From an uncultured Sphingomonas sp. (GTDB taxonomy: Bacteria > Pseudomonadota > Alphaproteobacteria > Sphingomonadales > Sphingomonadaceae): a DNA stretch of 17,673 nucleotides. Shown piece by piece: positions 1 to 6,229 of the stretch. A program made the position numbers and the translations under genes. The stretch is taken from positions 1 to 17,673 of the forward strand of contig CAMLSA010000071.1 in NCBI GenBank assembly GCA_946482655.1. The letters are read 5' to 3'. The first letter of the stretch is position 1. Every line of letters starts with the position of its first letter. A model generated the notes under the pieces. The model saw only the letters and a program-made list of their open reading frames with translations, made no database searches and was not told where the DNA came from.

Positions 1-487
1 GCATCGCCTGATCGACGACATGGTCGCCTCGGCGCTCAAGTGGAGCGGCAAGTTCGTCTGGGCCTGCAAAAACTACGACGGCGACGTCCAGTCGGACACC
101 GTCGCGCAGGGCTTCGGCTCGCTCGGCCTGATGACCTCGGTGCTGATGTCACCCGACGGCAAGACGATCGAGGCGGAGGCGGCGCACGGCACCGTTACCC
201 GCCACTATCGTATGCACCAGCAGGGCAAGCAGACCTCGACCAATCCGATCGCCTCGATCTTCGCCTGGACCCAGGGCCTGATGTTCCGCGGCAAATTCGA
301 CGAGACCCCGCAGGTCGTGAAGTTCGCCGAGACGCTTGAGCGGGTCTGCATCGAAACGGTCGAAAAGGGCGGCATGACCAAGGATCTGGCCATCCTGATC
401 GGCCCCGACCAGCCCTGGATGACCACCGAGCAATTCTTCGAGCAGATCCGCGTCAATCTCGAGACGGAAATGGCCGCCTGGGCGTAA
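1..487 (+). CDS. icd: NADP-dependent isocitrate dehydrogenase, C-terminal part (5' end outside window)
   Basis: This enzyme oxidatively decarboxylates isocitrate to 2-oxoglutarate with NADP+ in the cytoplasmic TCA cycle. The reading frame is already open at base 2 and ends at TAA 485-487, leaving about 161 residues of a protein usually a little over 400 long. The visible part starts [16 protein letters not shown] and continues through NYDGDVQSD. That segment holds the aspartates that coordinate the Mg/Mn-isocitrate complex in the eukaryotic-like (pig-type) dimeric family. It is followed by [10 protein letters not shown], the loop that binds the NADP adenosine and 2'-phosphate in that family. 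This pig-type homodimeric form is common in alphaproteobacteria, unlike the E. coli-type enzyme. The next gene converges on it 18 bases downstream, and I see no hairpin terminator between them. Identity is very secure. The start and promoter lie outside the window. Confidence 0.96.
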   Translation, partial: HRLIDDMVASALKWSGKFVWACKNYDGDVQSDTVAQGFGSLGLMTSVLMSPDGKTIEAEAAHGTVTRHYRMHQQGKQTSTNPIASIFAWTQGLMFRGKFDETPQVVKFAETLERVCIETVEKGGMTKDLAILIGPDQPWMTTEQFFEQIRVNLETEMAAWA

Positions 488-505
488 GCTCAGGACGACA
501 TCGCG

Positions 506-1720
506 TCATCGGGCGGCCGGGGCGGGCGAGCGGATATGCTCTCGTCGGACGCCGAGCCCGACGATTCGGGCGGGGATCCGCTGCAGGATCGGATAGCGGT
601 CGAGCATCCGCAGGGTGAACGGCGCCTCCATCCGCGCCGTGGCACCGAGCGTCGGGCCGAGCACGCCGGCATGGACGGCGCGCTGCAATCCTTGGATCAC
701 CCGCACCGCGAACATCCGCCGGTTCCGTACCTTGCGAAGCAGGGCATCGACCGGTTCGCCCCGCGACAGCGGCAGCGCGAGGATATTGGCGGCGGCGACG
801 GCATCCTGGATCGCCAGATTTATTCCGACCCCGCCCACCGGCGACATCGCATGCGCGGCATCGCCGATGGTGAGAAGGCCGGGCCGGTGCCAGCGGGTCA
901 GCCGGTCGAGCGAGACCGCTAGCAGCTTGACATCATCCCAGGACGCGATCCCCCCAAGATCACCGGAGATCTCGGGAACGGCAAGCGCCACCCGATGCTT
1001 GAAGGCGTCGAGCCCCTCCCCCCGGATCCGGTCGGCCCCGCCCTTGGCGAAAACGAAGGCGCATTGCCAGTAATCGCCCCGATCGATCATCGCGATCACT
1101 GTGCCCGGCGCGAATTGCCCGAACGTCCTGTTTTGCGGGGTGCGCCGCTTCGGCACGCGGAACCAGAAAACATCGATCGGCGCTCCGAGCTTTTTAAGCG
1201 GCAGCCCCGCCCCCGCGCGCAGGACCGACGCTCGCCCGTCCGCGGCGATCACCAGATCGGCGCCGATCGCTTCATGGTCGGCAAGGCGTACCCCCGTCAC
1301 CCTGCCCTCCGCTTCGATCAGCCCGGTGACCTCGTCTCCCATCCGCAACGAGAAGCTGGGCCAGCGCGAGGCCTGATCGCGGACAAAGTCGAGGAACTCC
1401 CACTGCGGCAGCATCATCATGAATCGGTGCCGCACCGGCAGATGGCTGAGATCGGCGACGCCATAATATTTCCCGCCGACGCGGGCGTGGATGCCTTCCA
1501 CCTTGTCATGCGGCCGTGCGAGCAGCGGCCCGGCCAGACCGAGTTCTTCGAACAGCTCGATCGTCGAGGGATGTACCGTGTCGCCGCGGAAATCGCGAAG
1601 GAAGTCGCCATGCTTCTCGATGACCAGCGTCTCGATGCCCGCCCGCGCGAACAACAGCCCCGCCATCATCCCCGCCGGGCCGCCGCCGGCTATCACCAGT
1701 CGCTTGTGGAGCATTGTCAT
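506..1720 (-). CDS. FAD-dependent monooxygenase / oxidoreductase (PHBH-like fold)
   Basis: This is a 404-residue flavoprotein of the p-hydroxybenzoate hydroxylase-like superfamily (FAD_binding_3 type). Three diagnostic motifs are in the right places. GGGPAG at residues 12-17, with acidic E35 at the end of the second strand, binds the ADP part of FAD. DG lies at 161-162 within LVIAADGRASVLR. GD lies at 286-287 within LLTIGDAAHAMSPVGGVGIN, contacting the FAD ribityl chain. Members usually hydroxylate aromatic or polyketide-like substrates using NAD(P)H and O2; the substrate here cannot be read from the sequence. No signal peptide or membrane anchor is visible, so it is probably cytoplasmic. Two ATGs compete for the start, at 1720 and 1714. 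GGAAGA ends directly before the first, which favours the second (6-base spacing), while an upstream GGAAC would serve the first. It is divergent from the antiporter gene and may share a control region with it. Confidence 0.88.
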   Translation of the reverse strand: MTMLHKRLVIAGGGPAGMMAGLLFARAGIETLVIEKHGDFLRDFRGDTVHPSTIELFEELGLAGPLLARPHDKVEGIHARVGGKYYGVADLSHLPVRHRFMMMLPQWEFLDFVRDQASRWPSFSLRMGDEVTGLIEAEGRVTGVRLADHEAIGADLVIAADGRASVLRAGAGLPLKKLGAPIDVFWFRVPKRRTPQNRTFGQFAPGTVIAMIDRGDYWQCAFVFAKGGADRIRGEGLDAFKHRVALAVPEISGDLGGIASWDDVKLLAVSLDRLTRWHRPGLLTIGDAAHAMSPVGGVGINLAIQDAVAAANILALPLSRGEPVDALLRKVRNRRMFAVRVIQGLQRAVHAGVLGPTLGATARMEAPFTLRMLDRYPILQRIPARIVGLGVRREHIRSPAPAAR

Positions 1721-1747
1721 TCTTCCGTTCCGACGGGTGGCATTATT

Positions 1748-1760
1748 GCTGCATTGCAGC
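1748..1760. promoter_or_regulatory. 13-base perfect palindrome in the divergent gap, candidate operator
   Basis: GCTGCA-T-TGCAGC is a perfect 6-1-6 inverted repeat. It lies in the 52-base gap between the divergent starts of the FAD monooxygenase (1720, minus) and the antiporter (1773, plus). A dyad here could be bound by a dimeric regulator controlling both genes. No adjacent regulator gene is in the window, and a palindrome this short can arise by chance, so this is only a candidate. Confidence 0.3.
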
Positions 1761-1772
1761 CACTATCCCTCC

Positions 1773-3545
1773 ATGGCCTTTTCACTCACCTCGGCAGCTT
1801 TCAGCGATGCGCTCGTCATCCTCGGTGCAGCGGGTCTCGTCATCCCCGCCTTTACACGATTCAAGATAAGCCCGGTGATCGGATTCATCCTGGTCGGGGC
1901 GCTGGTCGGCCCCAATGCGCTCGGCCGATTGGTGGATGATGTTCCCTGGCTCTATTATATCACAATCAGCGAACCGCACTCGATCGAGCCATTTGCCGAG
2001 TTCGGCATCATATTGCTGCTCTTCTCGATCGGCCTCGAGCTGAGTTTCCGCAGGCTATGGGGAATGCGCCGGGCGGTGTTCGGCCTCGGCTCGGCCAAGC
2101 TGGTCCTGTCGGCGCTGGTTATCGGCGGCGGTCTCTGGATGTTCGGGGCGGTTCCGGGCGGCGCGCTGGGCCTCGGACTGGCACTGGCGCTCTCTTCAAC
2201 CGCGCTGGTTCTGCCGATGGTGGGCACCACCGGCGCGGTCGGCAAGCGGGCCTTTTCGATCCTGCTGCTCGAAGATCTGGCGCTCGTGCCAATCATCTTC
2301 ATTCTCGGCGCGCTCGCACCCTATGGCGACAGCGCCGGTTGGGACGGATTGCTGCGGACGCTGGCCATAGGCTTTACGGTGATCTTCGCGATGATGGTCG
2401 GCGGCCGTTATGTGCTGCCGCGCCTGTTCGCCCAGGCGGCACGCGCCAAAAACCCCGAGATGTTCTTCTCGGCCAGCCTGCTGGTGGTGATCCTGGCGAG
2501 TATCGCTACGACCGCCGCCGGGCTCTCTCCGATCGTCGGCGCGCTCATCGCCGGCCTGCTGATCGCAGAAACCGACTATCACGCCGAAGTCGATCTGGTC
2601 ACGGCCCCTCTCAAAGGGCTCGCCTTGGGCGTCTTCCTGATCACCGTCGGCATGTCGCTCGATCCCGCGATGATCTTCGAGAACTGGCACGAACTGGCGG
2701 CGGCGGTCGTGGCGGTGGTGCTCGTCAAGGCGCTGATCACCGCTCTGTTGCTACGCTTTTGGGGCGCCAAGCGGGCCGTCGCCGCCGAGACCGGGCTGCT
2801 GATGTCGTCACCCTCGGAAACCACCCTGATCGTGTTGGGGACGGCGGCGCAGGCCCGGCTGATCGATACCGACACCGCCGCCTTCTGGCAGGTCGTTACG
2901 GCGATCGGCCTCACCATCACCCCCATCCTGGCCAAGGTGGGCCACGACATCGCCCGCAAATTCGACGAACGCGAGCATCAGCCCGATCCAGCCATTCCCG
3001 CCACCGCCCAGGGTCGCGCCATCATCGCCGGTTTCGGCCGAGTCGGCCGGCTCGTGGCCCAGATGCTCGAGGCGCATGGCAAGCGCTATCTCGCCGTCGA
3101 CGCCGATATCGACGCGGTGATCAGCGCACGCCGCCGTGGTTATGACATCATGTTCGGGGATATCGCCCGGCCCGGCATGATCGAGCATCTCGATCTATCC
3201 AAGGCGACCGCCTTGATCCTGACGATGGACGATCCGGTTCAGGTCGTCCGGATAACCCGTTATGCCCGCGAACAGCACCCCGAACTGACGATCGTCGCGC
3301 GCGCGCGCGATCCCAATCATGCTGCCGAACTCTATCGGGCCGGCGCTACGGATGCGGTACCGGAAACGCTCGAATCCTCGCTCCAGCTGTCGGAAGCGGT
3401 GCTGGTCGATATCGGGGTGGCCATGGGTCCGGTGATTGCTTCGATTCATGAAAAACGTGCGGAATTGCGCGCGAAGATCATGGAGATGGGCGAGATCGAG
3501 AAGGAGCCGGGCCTCCGCCGGCGCCGGCTGCGTGATGCGGGCTGA
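1773..3545 (+). CDS. CPA2-family monovalent cation:proton antiporter with RCK/TrkA-N domain (KefB/KefC type)
   Basis: This 590-residue inner-membrane protein probably exchanges K+ (or Na+) for H+, with a regulatory domain on the cytoplasmic side. Residues of about 5-390 form a run of hydrophobic helices with typical CPA2 segments: GFILVGALVGPNALG, FGIILLLFSIGLELSFRRLW, LALSSTALVLPMV and IVGALIAGLLIAETDY. From about 410 a soluble RCK_N/TrkA-N Rossmann domain begins with GRAIIAGFGRVGRLVA (nucleotide-binding GxGxxG near residue 420) and continues through AVDAD and GDIARPGMIEHLDL. The length is close to E. coli KefB/KefC (about 600). The frame stays open upstream over the antisense monooxygenase gene, but ATG 1773 starts right at the hydrophobic N-terminus (MAFSLTSAAF), so I take that as the start. 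No good Shine-Dalgarno precedes it. Whether it responds to glutathione adducts like true KefB/C cannot be judged, and no KefF/KefG partner is adjacent. Confidence 0.92.
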   Translation: MAFSLTSAAFSDALVILGAAGLVIPAFTRFKISPVIGFILVGALVGPNALGRLVDDVPWLYYITISEPHSIEPFAEFGIILLLFSIGLELSFRRLWGMRRAVFGLGSAKLVLSALVIGGGLWMFGAVPGGALGLGLALALSSTALVLPMVGTTGAVGKRAFSILLLEDLALVPIIFILGALAPYGDSAGWDGLLRTLAIGFTVIFAMMVGGRYVLPRLFAQAARAKNPEMFFSASLLVVILASIATTAAGLSPIVGALIAGLLIAETDYHAEVDLVTAPLKGLALGVFLITVGMSLDPAMIFENWHELAAAVVAVVLVKALITALLLRFWGAKRAVAAETGLLMSSPSETTLIVLGTAAQARLIDTDTAAFWQVVTAIGLTITPILAKVGHDIARKFDEREHQPDPAIPATAQGRAIIAGFGRVGRLVAQMLEAHGKRYLAVDADIDAVISARRRGYDIMFGDIARPGMIEHLDLSKATALILTMDDPVQVVRITRYAREQHPELTIVARARDPNHAAELYRAGATDAVPETLESSLQLSEAVLVDIGVAMGPVIASIHEKRAELRAKIMEMGEIEKEPGLRRRRLRDAG

Positions 3546-3623
3546 TGTAAGACGAGGCGACGCGCGTCAGCGATAAAGCGACCGGGTAGTCCGACAATCC
3601 GACCGTGCACGCTCCCCCGTCAT

Positions 3624-3648
3624 GGAACGCCTCATTTCGGGCGGCGTT
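3624..3648 (+). promoter_or_regulatory. EcfG-type general stress promoter (GGAAC-N16-CGTT)
   Basis: GGAAC at 3624-3628 and CGTT at 3645-3648 are separated by exactly 16 bases. This matches the consensus for the alphaproteobacterial general-stress sigma factor EcfG (SigT in Caulobacter), namely GGAAC-N16/17-CGTT. Transcription would start near 3655, giving a leader of about 28 bases that contains the ribosome site at 3668-3675 and the ATG at 3683. All spacings fit a working promoter. The match is exact by eye; its activity is inferred. Confidence 0.75.
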
Positions 3649-3667
3649 CGGATGCCGGGGCATTGAC

Positions 3668-3675
3668 AAGGAGGA
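3668..3675 (+). promoter_or_regulatory. Strong ribosome binding site fixing the start at 3683
   Basis: AAGGAGGA lies seven bases before ATG 3683 and is nearly a full anti-16S match. It is the strongest Shine-Dalgarno I see in the window. It rules out a longer reading of the same frame from around 3605, which would also lack a signal peptide at its N-terminus. Confidence 0.8.
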
Positions 3676-3682
3676 TTCCGAA

Positions 3683-4315
3683 ATGCGCAATTTGACTCAA
3701 TTGGGACGCGGCGTCGCTCTCGCGGCCCTGCTCGCCCTGACCGCCACGCCGGCCAATGCGGGCAAGGAGGATCGCGCGAAGCGGGCCATCGCCGAAGCGC
3801 AGGGAAAGATCGATGCGGCCGAGAAGGCCGGCACCGGGGGTGAGGTGCCCGACATTCTCGCGCGGGCCAACGCGGCCCTCCGCACCGCCAAGGAGGATCT
3901 TGCCGCTGACCACAACACCGCCGCGATCCAAGCCGCGAACCGTGCCTCGATGCTGGCCGACACGGCGATAGGCGTCGCAAACAAGGCCAGGATCGAAGCC
4001 GATGAGGCCCAGCGTGCGGACGCCGCCGCGGCGGCGGCGGCGGCAGCGGACCAAGCGGCTGCGGCCAATGCCCGCGCCAGCGCGGCCGAGCAAGCCGCGG
4101 CGGCCGCTTCGGCTGAAGCTGCAGCGCTACGCAACGCACCGCCGCCGCCAACCGTCGCCGAAGTAACCACCACCGAAACGACCAAGAACGTCTCGGCGAG
4201 ACCGGCGAAGAAGAAAGTCGTTCGCCGGGTGATCACCGCGCCGGCCCGGGCGGCCTCTACCGAGAAGACCACGACGACGACGGTAACGACCGCGCCGGCC
4301 ACCGGCGGCTTCTGA
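3683..4315 (+). CDS. Secreted alanine-rich helical protein, DUF4398-like
   Basis: This is a 210-residue protein of unknown function. Residues 1-26 form a clear Sec signal peptide (MRNLTQLGRG, hydrophobic ALAALLALTA, cleavage after ANA), with no lipobox cysteine. Residues of about 27-105 have the heptad-like Ala/Glu/Lys pattern of DUF4398 domains (AIAEAQGKIDAAEKAG, PDILARANAALRTAKEDL, AAIQAANRASMLADTAI). Residues of about 110-155 are a near-continuous alanine-rich helix or coiled coil. The C-terminal ~60 residues switch to a disordered Thr/Lys/Arg-rich tail containing PAKKKVVRRV and a run of threonines. It is probably periplasmic; DUF4398 proteins are often envelope-associated, but their role is not established. 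It is monocistronic, between an EcfG-type promoter and a strong hairpin, which points to an envelope stress-response protein. GCG-repeat tracts around 4021-4045 encode the poly-Ala run. Confidence 0.8.
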   Translation: MRNLTQLGRGVALAALLALTATPANAGKEDRAKRAIAEAQGKIDAAEKAGTGGEVPDILARANAALRTAKEDLAADHNTAAIQAANRASMLADTAIGVANKARIEADEAQRADAAAAAAAAADQAAAANARASAAEQAAAAASAEAAALRNAPPPPTVAEVTTTETTKNVSARPAKKKVVRRVITAPARAASTEKTTTTTVTTAPATGGF

Positions 4316-4321
4316 GGACAC

Positions 4322-4352
4322 GAAGCTCCGGCGGCCCGCCCGCCGGAGCTTC
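4322..4352. terminator. Strong hairpin terminator between convergent genes
   Basis: A perfect 13-base inverted repeat (GAAGCTCCGGCGG at 4322-4334, its complement at 4340-4352) with a five-base loop begins six bases after the stop of the DUF4398-like gene and ends 31 bases from the stop of the convergent MHS transporter. Only a weak T-containing tail (CCCTTG) follows on the plus strand. The position between convergent genes and the long GC-rich stem support use in both directions. Confidence 0.8.
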
Positions 4353-4383
4353 CCTTGTCCGAAGCCGCGGCCGTCCGAAAGAC

Positions 4384-6054
4384 TCACCGGTCGATATTGC
4401 GACTGAACGTCTCGGGCAGCGCGACAAGGCCGATCACCACGGTCGCGGCGGCCACGATGATCGGATACCACAGACCATAATAGATGTTCCCAGTCGCGGC
4501 CACGATCGCGAAGATCGTCGTCGGCAGGAAGCCGCCGAACCAGCCATTGCCGATATGATAGGGCAGCGACATCGAGGTGTAGCGGATCCGGCTTGGGAAC
4601 AGCTCGACCAATAGTGCCGCGATCGGCCCGTAGACCATCGTCACCAGCAGTACGAGCGCGAAGAGGATGAGCACCACCCGCGGCTTGTTCATAGCCGTGG
4701 TGTCGGCCGCATCGGGATAGCCGGTAGCCTCGAGCGCGGCCTTGGCCTCGTACTGGAAGGCGTCTATGGCCCGCTTTCGCGCGGCGCCGCTGACCTCGGA
4801 CGGATCGGGCGCGACGATCGCCTTGCTGCCGATGCGGATGCTGGCGATGGTGCCCGCCGGCGCCTCGACGTTGCGGTAGCTGATCCCGCGCTTGGCCAGG
4901 AACGCCTTGACGATATCGCAGCTCTTCGCGTCGAACCGGTTCCTGCCTACCGGATCGAACTGCACCGAGCATTCCTCATCATGCGCGACGACCTCGACCG
5001 GCGCGCGTGCCTGGGCCGCCGCCAGCGCGGGATTGGCCGCCTCGGTCAACGCGCCGAACAGCGGAAAATAGCTCAACGCGGCAAGCGCGCAGCCGGTCAA
5101 AATGATCGGCTTGCGGCCGATGCGATCCGACAGCCAACCGAAGAAGACGAAGAAGGGTGTGCCGAGCGCGAGCGCGATGGCAGTCAATATGTTGGTCGTC
5201 GCGCCGTCGACACTGAGTGTCTTTTCCAGGAAGAACAGGGCGTAGAACTGCCCCGTGTACCAGACCACCGCCTGGCCCGCGACGGCGCCGAAAAGGGCGA
5301 CGAGCACCCATCTGAGGTTGCCCCAGCGTGCGAAGGCCTCGGTCAGCGGCGCCTTCGAGGTGGTGCCCTCCTGCTTCATCTTCTGAAAGACGGGGCTCTC
5401 CGAGAGCTGCAGCCGGATCCACATGGAGACCACCAGCAACAGGATCGACAGCAGGAAAGGCACCCGCCAGCCCCAATCGGCGAACTGCTCTTCACCGATC
5501 GTGAAGCGCACGCCGATTACGACGAGCAGCGCGGCGAACAGCCCGAGCGTCGCCGTCGTCTGGATCCAGCTCGTGTACAGCCCACGCTTATTGTCGGGGG
5601 CATGTTCGGCGACATAGGTCGCGGCGCCGCCATATTCCCCGCCCAGCGCAAGCCCCTGGAGCAGGCGCAGCGAGACGAGGACGAGGGGCGCCGCGACGCC
5701 GATCGTCGCATAGCTGGGCAGAAGGCCGACGGCGAAGGTCGACAGGCCCATGATCGCCATCGTCACCAGAAAAGTATATTTGCGGCCGACCAGATCGCCG
5801 AGCCGGCCGAACACCAGAGCGCCGAACGGCCGTACCGCGAACCCCGCGGCGAAGGCCGCCAGCGCGAGGATGAAGCCGGTGGTCTCGTTTACGCCTGAAA
5901 AGAATTTGGCCGAGATGAAAGTCGCCAGCAGCCCGTAAAGGTAAAAATCATACCATTCGAATACGGTGCCTAGAGACGAGGCGGCGATGACGAGCTTTTC
6001 GCTGCGGGTCGCGCGATGATGCTTCGCAACGCTCTCGTCGGATACTGACACCAT
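4384..6054 (-). CDS. MHS-family MFS transporter (metabolite:H+ symporter) with large periplasmic insert
   Basis: This 556-residue inner-membrane transporter belongs to the MHS branch of the major facilitator superfamily (ProP/ShiA/KgtP relatives), which import organic acids or osmolytes with protons. The signature pieces are SSLGTVFEWYDFYLYG in the first helix, GRLGDLVGRK in cytoplasmic loop 2-3, RLLQGLALGGEYGGAATYVAEHAP in helix 4, the second-half loop GWLSDRIGRKP, and VELFPSRIRYTSMSLPYHIGNGWFGG near helix 11. Typical MHS proteins have about 430-500 residues. The excess comes from residues of about 335-455, a soluble insert between helices 9 and 10 with two cysteines (C362, C379), expected on the periplasmic side. 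Start ATG 6054 has a good GGGGGAAAG ribosome site. The substrate is unknown. It is divergent from polA and convergent with the DUF4398-like gene. Confidence 0.9.
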   Translation of the reverse strand: MVSVSDESVAKHHRATRSEKLVIAASSLGTVFEWYDFYLYGLLATFISAKFFSGVNETTGFILALAAFAAGFAVRPFGALVFGRLGDLVGRKYTFLVTMAIMGLSTFAVGLLPSYATIGVAAPLVLVSLRLLQGLALGGEYGGAATYVAEHAPDNKRGLYTSWIQTTATLGLFAALLVVIGVRFTIGEEQFADWGWRVPFLLSILLLVVSMWIRLQLSESPVFQKMKQEGTTSKAPLTEAFARWGNLRWVLVALFGAVAGQAVVWYTGQFYALFFLEKTLSVDGATTNILTAIALALGTPFFVFFGWLSDRIGRKPIILTGCALAALSYFPLFGALTEAANPALAAAQARAPVEVVAHDEECSVQFDPVGRNRFDAKSCDIVKAFLAKRGISYRNVEAPAGTIASIRIGSKAIVAPDPSEVSGAARKRAIDAFQYEAKAALEATGYPDAADTTAMNKPRVVLILFALVLLVTMVYGPIAALLVELFPSRIRYTSMSLPYHIGNGWFGGFLPTTIFAIVAATGNIYYGLWYPIIVAAATVVIGLVALPETFSRNIDR

Positions 6055-6099
6055 TATTCGCTTTCCCCCTCGATCCTGCCATGCTTTCCGCGAATTTTT

Positions 6100-6126
6100 C
6101 GGATATGGCCATAGCGGATCTATCCG
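6100..6126. promoter_or_regulatory. Nested dyads upstream of the MHS transporter, candidate operator
   Basis: CGGATA at 6100-6105 pairs with TATCCG at 6121-6126, and the perfect 10-base palindrome TATGGCCATA lies between them at 6104-6113. The site sits 46-72 bases upstream of the transporter start, in the 175-base gap divergent from polA, where an operator would be expected. No regulator gene is adjacent. I could not identify convincing -35/-10 boxes for either gene in this gap. Confidence 0.3.
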
Positions 6127-6229
6127 TCGGATGACGACCTGATCCCGTCACGCGTCGCCGCGGCGACAAACGCCGCAAGCCGCTTCAGACCGGTTTCCCC
6201 TTGCGCCGCTGCCTGCTATCCACCCCACC

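Noticed and set aside
3559..3568. Palindrome GACGCGCGTC just after the antiporter gene as a terminator
   Set aside because: It is a self-complementary 10-mer with no loop and no T-run, so it cannot form a useful intrinsic terminator.
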